Shown here in pieces: positions 1 to 7,425 of a stretch of 64,000 bases of DNA. How positions within the stretch are numbered: the stretch's first letter is position 1; each line of letters starts with the position of its first letter. The translations under genes were made by a program, and so were the position numbers. Source of the stretch: Micavibrio aeruginosavorus EPB (lineage in GTDB: Bacteria > Pseudomonadota > Alphaproteobacteria > Micavibrionales > Micavibrionaceae); assembly GCF_000348745.1 (NCBI RefSeq), contig NC_020812.1:2394611-2458610 (forward strand), given 5' to 3'. A model generated the notes under the pieces. That model saw nothing but the letters and a program-made list of their open reading frames with translations, was not told the DNA's origin and searched no databases.

Positions 1-803
1 CACCCCGTCGGGGCGTTGTATGACATTTCATTTTTCTTGCCGAGGTCTTTGTACGTTACTTCGTGCAATTCGCCGCCAATGTGGCCGATCGGGCCTTCGT
101 GCGCGATCCATGTGCCGGTGAAGTTTTCCGGCATGCCCTGCATCGCGACCAGGCTGTATGGATACAAACGGGCCGTTGCGCCGCCGTTGTTCACAACACG
201 CTGGGTCAGGGTGATGACGAAATGATCGTCGATGCTGTATTCACGTTCAAAGGTCAGGCCCGCGCCATTGTTCCATGTCAATGTTACCGGCTTATCCTTG
301 GTCAGGGTCGGCGTGCCGCCGCCTTTGACGCTCCAGCGTGTATCTTTGCCCGGAACCTTCACGCCGTCATTTGCGGCGATCCACCCGGCTTCGGCATATT
401 TCGGGTGCGGGGTGCCCGCCGGGCTCATCAACACGACATGGTCGGACCCGCCCAGCGTTTTGAAATAATCGGTCAGGGAAATATCGTCGATGCGGTTGCC
501 CACCAGCGGCAGCGTGCCAAAAATCTGACCGTTGTCGATTTTCAATCGCGTGCTTTCGCCAATCACAACATCGCGCGGGCGTTCAACCAGCGCGTCGACC
601 GCATTCGGCGCGCCATTAACCGCGGCGGCGCGGGCGATTTCCTGTTGCGCGCGCATCGCTTCGACCTTCGGCTTCATCACAAAATGATCAAAGGCGAAAT
701 ACATCGCCAATGAAATGATCAGGAAGATCACCAGATTGCGGCGATCATCGGGGTGCATTTGATCATTCGGGTTCATCATGTTCGGGCCGGAATTTTTTGC
801 CAT
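1..803 (-). CDS. yidC: membrane protein insertase YidC (C-terminus cut by window edge)
   Basis: The ATG at 803 opens a frame that runs off the left edge. The product is the inner-membrane insertase YidC/Oxa1, which inserts and folds membrane proteins with or without SecYEG. Visible are the cytoplasmic N-terminus, the first transmembrane helix (NLVIFLIISLAMYFAF, residues about 20-35) and a large part of the periplasmic beta-sandwich domain of Gram-negative YidC. The catalytic five-helix core lies outside the window. The gene follows rpmH, rnpA and yidD on the same strand, the classical order, which strongly supports the call. Confidence 0.92.
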   Translation of the reverse strand, partial: MAKNSGPNMMNPNDQMHPDDRRNLVIFLIISLAMYFAFDHFVMKPKVEAMRAQQEIARAAAVNGAPNAVDALVERPRDVVIGESTRLKIDNGQIFGTLPLVGNRIDDISLTDYFKTLGGSDHVVLMSPAGTPHPKYAEAGWIAANDGVKVPGKDTRWSVKGGGTPTLTKDKPVTLTWNNGAGLTFEREYSIDDHFVITLTQRVVNNGGATARLYPYSLVAMQGMPENFTGTWIAHEGPIGHIGGELHEVTYKDLGKKNEMSYNAPTG

Positions 804-916
804 TTTGGTCTTTCGCGCACACCCGCCGGGGGTGGCCTCCTTCACAGTCGAGAAAATCTACGCTGGTGCGTGGTTATGCAACAGTGGGGCGGTTATAGCC
901 CAACACCGGGACGCAA

Positions 917-1153
917 TCAAACATCGCGGTCCATATTCACGTCGGGCACCGGGTCAATGGCGGGCCGGCGGCTCCAGGGGTGGCACGACGCAATCCGCCG
1001 CGCCGCCAGCCATCCGCCCTTCAACGGGCCAAACCGTTCAATCGCCTGCACGGCATAGGTGGAACAGGTGGGGTGAAACCGGCATTGCGGGCCGCTTAAA
1101 GGGGATAAAACCCACTGATATCCCTTAATCAGGGCGATCATCACACGTTTCAT
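917..1153 (-). CDS. yidD: membrane protein insertion efficiency factor YidD
   Basis: This protein of about 78 residues carries the YidD hallmarks: GYQWVLSPL, then CRFHPTCSTYAVQAI and HPW near the end. YidD is a small membrane-associated protein that helps YidC-dependent insertion. The ATG at 1153 overlaps the rnpA stop as ATGA, indicating translational coupling, so I chose it over an in-frame codon at 1195 that lies inside rnpA. It sits between rnpA and yidC as in most proteobacteria. Confidence 0.93.
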   Translation of the reverse strand: MKRVMIALIKGYQWVLSPLSGPQCRFHPTCSTYAVQAIERFGPLKGGWLAARRIASCHPWSRRPAIDPVPDVNMDRDV

Positions 1154-1536
1154 TGGGGTTTTTCCGCCTGTTTTGCCCGCAAACGGCGCAAACACCAGCG
1201 AATATCCTTCACCAACTGGTCAAACGGGGCCGTTTCGGCGGCCAGACGGCCAATCACGACAATATCGGTGCGTTTCAGGTCGGCATGTTCCCCGGTCAGG
1301 GCACTGGCCATGGCGGCGCGCAGGCGACGTTTGATCCGGTTACGGCCCACGGCGGTTTTTTCGGTTTTTTTGGTCACGGTCAGGCCGTAATTCGGACCAG
1401 AAGCCAAAGGGTCAGCCCCAGATTCCAAAGGCGTGTCCGCAATCTGGATAATCACGGTGGGCGAGACCCATTTCTGGCCACCGGCGCCCACGCGCAAAAA
1501 ATCAGACCGCCTTTTCAGGCGGCCGATCATAGTCAT
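1150..1536 (-). CDS. rnpA: ribonuclease P protein component
   Basis: RnpA is the protein subunit of RNase P, which matures the 5' ends of tRNAs together with the rnpB RNA (not in this window). The family features are an N-terminal RLKRRSDFLRV stretch and the RNR-type signature KKTEKTAVGRNRIKRRLRAA. The start at 1536 (MTMIGRLKRR) matches the usual N-terminus; ATGs at 1557 and 1593 would add unusual residues. It lies directly downstream of rpmH and overlaps yidD by 4 bases. Confidence 0.93.
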   Translation of the reverse strand: MTMIGRLKRRSDFLRVGAGGQKWVSPTVIIQIADTPLESGADPLASGPNYGLTVTKKTEKTAVGRNRIKRRLRAAMASALTGEHADLKRTDIVVIGRLAAETAPFDQLVKDIRWCLRRLRAKQAEKPQ

Positions 1537-1615
1537 GTCTTCGCGTTTAACCAGCATGTCGCGGCGATCCCTTTCAAAGGATCCTCCAGCCACGGGCCTT
1601 CCACAAACGGGAAGA

Positions 1616-1750
1616 TTAAGCGCTCAGGCGCTTGCGGCCCTTGGCGCGTCGGTTGTTCAAAATCAAACGGCCAGCTTTCGTGGCCATGCGGCTCAGGAAG
1701 CCGTGGCGACGCTTGCGGATCAGTTTGCTCGGTTGGTAGGTGCGCTTCAT
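1616..1750 (-). CDS. rpmH: 50S ribosomal protein L34
   Basis: Translation of 1750 down to 1616 gives a 44-residue basic protein beginning [19 protein letters not shown] and ending KGRKRLSA, the standard length and sequence of L34. It is the first gene of the rpmH-rnpA-yidD-yidC cluster and has a near-consensus promoter about 80 bases upstream. Confidence 0.98.
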   Translation of the reverse strand: MKRTYQPSKLIRKRRHGFLSRMATKAGRLILNNRRAKGRKRLSA

Positions 1751-1832
1751 CGTCGGACGCTCCGGCTTGGGTGTTCAAAAATTCCATCAAAATCCCCGGA
1801 ATTCCGTAAATATTTCCGTCCGGGAACGCGTT

Positions 1833-1861
1833 GTTATACAGACCCCACCCATGGCTGTCAA
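1833..1861 (-). promoter_or_regulatory. sigma-70-type promoter of rpmH
   Basis: Read on the minus strand, TTGACA (1861-1856) and TATAAC (1838-1833) are separated by exactly 17 bases. Transcription would start near 1826, leaving a leader of about 75 bases before rpmH. This is the closest match to the consensus that I found upstream of any gene here. Confidence 0.75.
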
Positions 1862-1868
1862 CGACTTG

Positions 1869-1877
1869 TGTGGATAA
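1869..1877. promoter_or_regulatory. perfect DnaA box upstream of the rpmH promoter
   Basis: TGTGGATAA, the complement of TTATCCACA, lies 8 bases upstream of the rpmH -35 element. Only one perfect box is seen, so this looks like a regulatory DnaA site or a remnant of the ancestral dnaA-rpmH junction and not a complete origin. The gene-free stretch 1751-2092 also has a short AT-rich segment (1907-1940) and otherwise nothing I can name. Confidence 0.5.
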
Positions 1878-2092
1878 GTTACGCCCCCGCCGGGCCCCTT
1901 TTGGATTAACCATAATTAAAATACTGAAATGGCTATGAAAAAACACTTTCTTAACCCTTTCCGGCCTATGCTCTTTTTGAAAATCAGGGGCTTGCACCTT
2001 GCCACGTGTCTGGCATGATAGCTTCAGGTTTAACCTCAAATCTTCACCCGGCCATTCAGGTTGGGGAAAATTGCATAAAGGCCAAATACCTC

Positions 2093-2710
2093 ATGTACAA
2101 TGATAATAACTGGAACGCCGTGACCGGTGCCGAACTCGAAGGCTTTCTGGAGCAGGTCAACCCGATCGCCGGGAAATACCGTACGGCCGCCACCAGCACA
2201 CAGGTCGCATGGCGCGCCCTGCCCTTCTATGACAATGTCGTGCTGATCCGGGTCAAGGATCCGTCCTGGCCGCCGTCACTCTTTATCTATTACCTGACCG
2301 AACAGGGGAACCTGTACTGGTTGAACGGCACATCACCGCCGATCCATGAAGTGAACGCGAAGGCGCCGATCAAGTTGAACGAGGAAAACATCCTCGAATA
2401 TCTGCGCTTCTTCTGCTTCTTCGTTCGTGGCGAAGAAGGGCCGTTCCTGATCGCCGAGTCCATGGATGACCCGGATATGCCGCGCAATATGGACGCGCAG
2501 ACCCGCTCTGTGATCGAAGGTTCGATCCGTCCGGCCACGTATGAGGGCCGCAACGAACAGGGCTTCTATCTGTGCGACGCCGTGGTGTTTTATTCCAACG
2601 CGCTGTTTATCGCCAACTTCGCGGTTCAACCGACCGGCATGATTGAAATGCTGGACGACGAACCGATCGCGGGCGATTTGCCGATCCGTGTGGACGCACC
2701 CGTCGCATAA
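2093..2710 (+). CDS. conserved protein of unknown function (family A, copy 1)
   Basis: The product has 205 residues with no signal peptide or membrane helix, so it is probably cytoplasmic. I do not recognise the family. It is clearly related to the protein at 62584-63210: both have a QVNPI/AVNPL segment near residue 20, a Y(L/V)RFF..(F/Y)VRG segment followed by (F/L)IAE..DD in the middle, and an acidic C-terminal part. The ATG at 2093 is chosen because it aligns with the start of the paralogue; in-frame codons upstream add residues with no counterpart. A strong terminator follows at 2735. Confidence 0.75.
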   Translation: MYNDNNWNAVTGAELEGFLEQVNPIAGKYRTAATSTQVAWRALPFYDNVVLIRVKDPSWPPSLFIYYLTEQGNLYWLNGTSPPIHEVNAKAPIKLNEENILEYLRFFCFFVRGEEGPFLIAESMDDPDMPRNMDAQTRSVIEGSIRPATYEGRNEQGFYLCDAVVFYSNALFIANFAVQPTGMIEMLDDEPIAGDLPIRVDAPVA

Positions 2711-2734
2711 CGCGCACATGCCATAATCAATAAG

Positions 2735-2767
2735 AACCCCCCGCGATAACGTGGGGGGTTTTGTTTT
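2735..2767 (+). terminator. rho-independent terminator
   Basis: An 11-bp stem (AACCCCCCGCG paired with CGTGGGGGGTT, one G-T wobble) with an ATAA loop is followed by TTGTTTT. It ends the transcript of the gene at 2093-2710. Confidence 0.85.
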
Positions 2768-2844
2768 GCCCCTTCGCGTGCCATTCGATTGCAGGCCCCT
2801 TCGCTTTCCATTAAAATTTTATGGAACCGATTCGCGAAAGAACA

Positions 2845-3573
2845 ATGAACAAGCACGCCGCGATAATCCTGACATTCATGACGATGGTTGCAGTGCTGGG
2901 CACCGCGCCACCCACCCGCGCCGCGACGGACGGGGCAATCCCCTTTGCCGGGTTCAAGGGCCTCAGCACGTCCGTCACCAGCTTTCACCGCTGGATCGAC
3001 AACCCGATGAATAAAACCCCGCCCGCCTATGCGGGATTGTCCGACGATGTCATACAGGATCATGGCCATGACCGCCCCTTTGCCGAGTCCATCGGCCTGC
3101 AGGTCGGCACATGGTCCGTAACCGGCGCACAAACAACACGCAGCGCATCGTTCGCCGCATCATCGGGCGGCGGGGATGTGCAAACCACAATCGGTTTGGT
3201 TCAACTGTCTTATGATTTTAATTTAGGTCCTGATTCACGGGCCAAACCCTATGTCAGTGCCGGGGCCGGGATTGCCAACCATGAAATATGGAAGGGTGGA
3301 ATCAACACCAACGGGCTGGACGCCGATGACCGCATCGTCACCCCCGCATGGCAGGTTGGAGGCGGATTGAATTATCGTTTGACCGACCAGCTTTGGTTTA
3401 ATGGTGCCTATCGCTTCACGGGCACGCCTTCGCTGCGCGATGATGGATATAATCTGGGCGGGAATGATCACCAGATGCGGATGGGGCTGACCTATGAAAT
3501 GTCTGCGGGCCGCATCATCGCAAAAACGCCGGCGGCGGGCGATCGCGCCCCACCACCGCCGTTTGCGGATTGA
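2845..3573 (+). CDS. outer-membrane beta-barrel protein
   Basis: The protein of about 242 residues begins with a signal peptide (MNKHAAIILTFMTMVAVLG, cleavage near TRA-ATDG). The rest shows alternating amphipathic strands typical of small OmpA/OmpW-like barrels, such as KPYVSAGAGIANHEIW, LNYRLTDQLWFNGAYRF and MRMGLTYEM. There is no peptidoglycan-binding domain; the last 20 residues are proline-rich and polar. The role is probably structural or as a small porin. Its stop codon (3571-3573) directly abuts the stop of the convergent PII gene with no spacer. Confidence 0.7.
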   Translation: MNKHAAIILTFMTMVAVLGTAPPTRAATDGAIPFAGFKGLSTSVTSFHRWIDNPMNKTPPAYAGLSDDVIQDHGHDRPFAESIGLQVGTWSVTGAQTTRSASFAASSGGGDVQTTIGLVQLSYDFNLGPDSRAKPYVSAGAGIANHEIWKGGINTNGLDADDRIVTPAWQVGGGLNYRLTDQLWFNGAYRFTGTPSLRDDGYNLGGNDHQMRMGLTYEMSAGRIIAKTPAAGDRAPPPPFAD

Positions 3574-3924
3574 TTATAACGCGGCTTCGTCTTTTTCCCC
3601 AGTGCGGATGCGCACGGTGTGGGACAGGTCATAGACAAAAATTTTCCCGTCGCCGATACGGCCCGTATTCGCGGCCTTGGAAATCGCCTTGATCACCTTG
3701 TCTTCCATGCCGTCGGCAATGGCGACTTCGATTTTAACCTTGGACAGCAGGGTCGGGGCCGTTTCGGATTTACCGCCATCCGGCGCGCTCTTGTCGGACA
3801 CACCGCGTTGGCGGCCATAGCCACGCACTTCGGTTACGGTCATGCCCTCAACACCCATAGCCAGCAGGGCCTCGCGCACATCGTCCAGTTTGAACGGTTT
3901 GATTACGGCCATCACCATCTTCAT
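3574..3924 (-). CDS. PII-family nitrogen regulatory protein with atypical T-loop
   Basis: PII proteins bind ATP/ADP and 2-oxoglutarate and control nitrogen enzymes, transporters and regulators through a flexible T-loop. The core is well conserved: KPFKLDDVREAL at the N-terminus, GMTVTEVRGYGRQ, KVKIEVAI, GRIGDGKIFVYDL and VRIRTGE, at the normal length of 116 residues. The T-loop is unusual: between GRQ and KVKIE there are 22 residues instead of about 18, rich in Ser, Gly and Ala, with no tyrosine, so the canonical uridylylation site (Tyr51) is absent. No amtB or glnA is adjacent. It may be a GlnB/GlnK paralogue with another partner. Confidence 0.88.
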   Translation of the reverse strand: MKMVMAVIKPFKLDDVREALLAMGVEGMTVTEVRGYGRQRGVSDKSAPDGGKSETAPTLLSKVKIEVAIADGMEDKVIKAISKAANTGRIGDGKIFVYDLSHTVRIRTGEKDEAAL

Positions 3925-4038
3925 GACAAAATCCTCAACTTCCTTTACAAAGGGTACACAGTTTACGCCAGATGGGTTTGATCATAGCAGAGAGCCAAAA
4001 TCAATCCCATGGTCCGGACACAGGAGCCACCCCCGATT

Positions 4039-5307
4039 ATGCACAGCAATCAACGCCGCACTGCGAAAGGCCCAACCACAAACACCCACGACGTCATTAT
4101 TATCGGTGGCGGGTTGGCGGGCGGGACACTGGCGGCCCTGCTTGGCACGCATGGCATCCATGTTGCCTGTATCGATCGGGATAACCCAAAGGCGACATTG
4201 GATGCCGGGTTTGATGGCCGCACCACCGCCATTTCGTGGGGGTCGCAAAAAATTCTGCGCGCGGCCGGCGTGTGGGACGCATTGGAACCGCACGGATGCG
4301 CGATCCGCGACATTGAAATTCTGGATGGGGACAGCCCGACCCTGTTGCATTTCGCCGCGGACGAAGTGGGCGGTGAAAGTTTCGGATGGATCATTGAAAA
4401 CCGCTTGATCCGCTCCGCCTTGTTTGACCGCATGGCTGCCTTGAAGACGGTCGACCACATTGCTCCGGCGGGGGCGCTGTCATTTGAACGGGATGACGAT
4501 TCAATTTCCATCATTTTGGATGACGGCCGCACGCTGAGCGCCGCTTTATTGATTGGTGCCGATGGGCGCGGATCGAAAACACGCGAATGGATGGGCATCG
4601 AACAACGGTTCTGGGCCTATGACCAAACCGCAATTGTGTGCACCGCCCGTCACGAGGCCCCGCACAACCACATCGCCGTCGAACATTTCCGCAGTGAAGG
4701 TCCCTTCGCCATCCTGCCGATGCAGGATGATACGGACGGCACGCACCGCTCCTCCATCGTCTGGACCGTGCATGGCAAGGATGTGAATGACATTCTGGCC
4801 TACACACAGGACGTGTTTGACGCCGCATTGACCGCACGATTTCCGGATCGTTATGGGTCGGTGCAACAGATGGGCAAGCGGTTTTCATTTCCCCTGACCC
4901 TGAACCACGCGCATGATTACATTGCCGATCGCATGGCGCTGGTCGCCGATGCGGGCCACGGCATTCACCCGATTGCGGGACAGGGTTTAAATCTAGGCCT
5001 GCGCGATATTGCCGTGTTGGCCGATTTGATTGTTGATGCGCACGCGGCCGGGGACGACATTGGGCATGCCGATCTTCTGCAATCCTATCAACGGCAACGG
5101 CGCGCCGATAACATGGCCATGGCGGGAACAACGGACACGCTGAACAAATTATTTTCCAACCGATCGCGCACATTGTCGCTGGCACGCAAGATTGGATTGC
5201 GCGCGGTATCGCGGATTAAGCCTGTGAAAAATTTCTTTATGCACCAAGCCATGGGTGCGGCCGGGTTGTTGCCCGACCTGATCCGTGATGCGCAACGGAA
5301 GATTTAG
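4039..5307 (+). CDS. UbiH/UbiF/VisC/COQ6-family FAD-dependent monooxygenase
   Basis: This predicted flavoprotein hydroxylase acts on the ubiquinone ring at the inner membrane. It has the N-terminal dinucleotide-binding motif (HDVIIIGGGLAGGTLAALL), FDGRTTAISWGS, the family GADGRGS motif near residue 175 and the C-terminal FAD motif GHGIHPIAGQGLNLGLRD near residue 315. The length of about 420 residues is standard. Which ring carbon is hydroxylated cannot be told from sequence. The ATG at 4039 has a GGAG 12 bases upstream; an in-frame ATG at 4009 would add 10 residues and is possible. Confidence 0.9.
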   Translation: MHSNQRRTAKGPTTNTHDVIIIGGGLAGGTLAALLGTHGIHVACIDRDNPKATLDAGFDGRTTAISWGSQKILRAAGVWDALEPHGCAIRDIEILDGDSPTLLHFAADEVGGESFGWIIENRLIRSALFDRMAALKTVDHIAPAGALSFERDDDSISIILDDGRTLSAALLIGADGRGSKTREWMGIEQRFWAYDQTAIVCTARHEAPHNHIAVEHFRSEGPFAILPMQDDTDGTHRSSIVWTVHGKDVNDILAYTQDVFDAALTARFPDRYGSVQQMGKRFSFPLTLNHAHDYIADRMALVADAGHGIHPIAGQGLNLGLRDIAVLADLIVDAHAAGDDIGHADLLQSYQRQRRADNMAMAGTTDTLNKLFSNRSRTLSLARKIGLRAVSRIKPVKNFFMHQAMGAAGLLPDLIRDAQRKI

Positions 5308-5310
5308 ACA

Positions 5311-6435
5311 CTAGCCCAGCATCGGGTTCATGCCGGGCTGTGCGCCCGGTTGGGATTGGGGTTGCGGTTGGCGTTGCTGCTGTTGCAAGGCGGCATCCAC
5401 CTCGGCACTGGCGCCCGGAATGCGGCGTGGATCGGCAGGTTCAACACCGCCCGTTTTCGGATCAACCACCGCCAATTGCCCTGAAAACCCCGTCGCCGCC
5501 ATGGCCTGACCCGCGACGGATCCGCCGGGTGAGTTCATCGACAACATTTGCCCCGATGCGCCCATCATGCCCATCACGGCATTCATCAGGCCCATAACCA
5601 AATTCATGATCCCGCCAGCCAGACCAGACAGATCAAAATTTCCGCCCTTAAACTGGTCCATAAAACCACCCAGGCCTTCGCTTAACTGCGCCATCATATT
5701 TTGGCCCTGCATCGCCTGATCCAGAATATTCATGGCGTTGCCCGGGTTGGCGGCGATTTGATCCGCCACCGCGCCAACCGCGTCGGGATTTTGATCAATC
5801 ATTGTGTTCAGTTTCACAAAGAACTGGGGATCAGAGTCCGCCCGCTGGGCCAGTTGTTCCAGACCCGAGCCATTGTTTGCACCACCCAACGCCGTAACCG
5901 CGGCCGAAAGGCGTTCGTTATTTTCAACACGCTCAATAAATTCCGCGGCCCCGGGCATGGCCATCATGCGGGTCAATGCGCCATCATCCTGTGACGCGGC
6001 AGCCATCGGAAAAACGCCTGTTGTATTTGCGGCACTGGCCATCACCCCAACGGGGGCGGCACCAACGGCGGATTGGTCCGGCTTTGTGCCATCCACTTTC
6101 GGGGCGGCGGGCGCATTCACGGCGGAATTCAATTCCGCCACTTTCTGCGCCATCGTTGCAGGGTCTTTCATCATCCCCGGCACCGCATCCGCCAAAAGGC
6201 CCGGATGGTTGGTAGCCAGATTTTCAATCTGGATGCGGAATGTCGGATTCTGCATATTTGTTTCCAGCGCCTGCACACCAGGCCGGCCTCCGGCCGAAAA
6301 CGCATCGGACAAGCGTTGATAGTCCGGCGCACGGTCCATATTCTGGTCCCAGGCGGCGTCAACCTTTTGCATCAGACCATAGGTCTTGGGTGCAAAATTA
6401 CTGAGGTAAAATTCCTGCGCTGAATCGAGACGCAT
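5311..6435 (-). CDS. Met/Gln/Pro-rich protein of unknown function in secretion locus
   Basis: The product has 374 residues and I do not recognise a family. It has no signal peptide. Residues about 1-120 are polar and helical, a stretch near 265-295 is hydrophobic and rich in Gly and Met (GGIMNLVMGLMNAVMGMMG), and the last 40 residues are rich in Gln and Pro. It lies 21 bases behind the 124-residue gene in the same orientation, at the 3' end of the dotI-to-dotO run, so it may be a substrate, chaperone or accessory part of the secretion system. This is an inference from position only. Confidence 0.6.
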   Translation of the reverse strand: MRLDSAQEFYLSNFAPKTYGLMQKVDAAWDQNMDRAPDYQRLSDAFSAGGRPGVQALETNMQNPTFRIQIENLATNHPGLLADAVPGMMKDPATMAQKVAELNSAVNAPAAPKVDGTKPDQSAVGAAPVGVMASAANTTGVFPMAAASQDDGALTRMMAMPGAAEFIERVENNERLSAAVTALGGANNGSGLEQLAQRADSDPQFFVKLNTMIDQNPDAVGAVADQIAANPGNAMNILDQAMQGQNMMAQLSEGLGGFMDQFKGGNFDLSGLAGGIMNLVMGLMNAVMGMMGASGQMLSMNSPGGSVAGQAMAATGFSGQLAVVDPKTGGVEPADPRRIPGASAEVDAALQQQQRQPQPQSQPGAQPGMNPMLG

Positions 6436-6456
6436 AACCTGATCCTTTTTCCCTTA

Positions 6457-6831
6457 TCAGGAATGATAAATTCCGGTTTCGCGAACCATCAACGGTAAAA
6501 CGCCGACATCGGCAACCTGACGATTCTTCATGTACACAGTGTGAATTTCGCGCGCCTTCAGCAAATGTTTGCGAAAGGGCTTGTGAATGGGCATCCCCAG
6601 ATCGTGCAGGCGGCCCGATTGTGACATCAACACCAGCGTCGCCGCATCGGCATCATATTCGGCCCACATCATGACATCGCCAAACGGCCTGTCATGCGCG
6701 ATCCAGACTTTTTGATTTTCATTGATCATCAGCGCAACGTCCATGCGTTGCGCCAGCGGCCGATCCATCGGTGAATCCGCAGACACCGCGCGCGGCGCAA
6801 AAATATCGTCGAAGGATGTGGCCTGACTCAT
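6457..6831 (-). CDS. small protein of unknown function in secretion locus
   Basis: The product is a 124-residue soluble protein without signal peptide or membrane helix. Its middle part (VALMINENQKVWIAHDRPFGDVMMWAEY) suggests a small alpha/beta fold and is followed by a basic KPFRKHLLKAREIH segment. I do not recognise it. It precedes the 374-residue gene with a 21-base gap and follows the 158-residue gene after 117 bases, so it probably belongs to the same transcription group as dotO. Confidence 0.6.
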   Translation of the reverse strand: MSQATSFDDIFAPRAVSADSPMDRPLAQRMDVALMINENQKVWIAHDRPFGDVMMWAEYDADAATLVLMSQSGRLHDLGMPIHKPFRKHLLKAREIHTVYMKNRQVADVGVLPLMVRETGIYHS

Positions 6832-6948
6832 CGTTATCCGCCCCTAGGAATACGGGACCTTTTCGCCCCTTTTTATCACCTTCAAAATACAGAAAAGGTG
6901 TTAAAAAACCCTTAGAATGGCGGATTTTTCTTTATTTTTAGGGGGTTG

Positions 6949-7425
6949 TTACTTCTTCGGATCCTTCAACCCTTCCAACCCGTCCGAAAACGGCAGGGGC
7001 AGGACCAGGGACGGCGGATTGGCTTGAATCGCCGGGATGGACAGGTTGAACCGGTTCAGCTCCACCTCCGGCACAGGCATCCCGTTGAACCGCGCTTCGG
7101 CCAGGGCCAGCCCCACCTGTGGATCAGGCCTAAATACACAATCCAGCATGCCACGCGTATGGTTCCCGAACGGGTTGACTTCGGTATAGTGCAAACGGAT
7201 CAGCGGTTCCCGAATTTCCACCTGATTGATGCTCAATTCATGCGGATAGGATACGCGTTGTTCCAGAAAAACACGGCACAGGCCAAAGGCCGGCGGCCCC
7301 TTTAACGGCTGGAACCCCAACCACATGATAAAGACAAAGAATGCAAAGCCGGCATAAGCGGCCGTTTTCTTGCCGCTGATTTTTGTCTTCGGTTTTTTTT
7401 CAATGCCCGCGCCGGATTGTGCCAT
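6949..7425 (-). CDS. single-pass membrane protein downstream of dotO
   Basis: The product has 158 residues: a basic cytoplasmic N-terminus (about 20 residues), one membrane helix (AYAGFAFFVFIMWLGF) and a periplasmic domain of about 115 residues. Its ATG overlaps the dotO stop codon (TAATG), which implies translational coupling and a role in the same machine. In IncI1 plasmids traV-traW-traX follow traU (the dotO counterpart), so this could be a divergent equivalent, but I see no specific signature. Confidence 0.65.
   Translation of the reverse strand: MAQSGAGIEKKPKTKISGKKTAAYAGFAFFVFIMWLGFQPLKGPPAFGLCRVFLEQRVSYPHELSINQVEIREPLIRLHYTEVNPFGNHTRGMLDCVFRPDPQVGLALAEARFNGMPVPEVELNRFNLSIPAIQANPPSLVLPLPFSDGLEGLKDPKK

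Noticed and set aside
1751..2092. Complete replication origin
   Set aside because: Only one perfect DnaA box is visible, and no dnaA, hemE or parAB gene is near.
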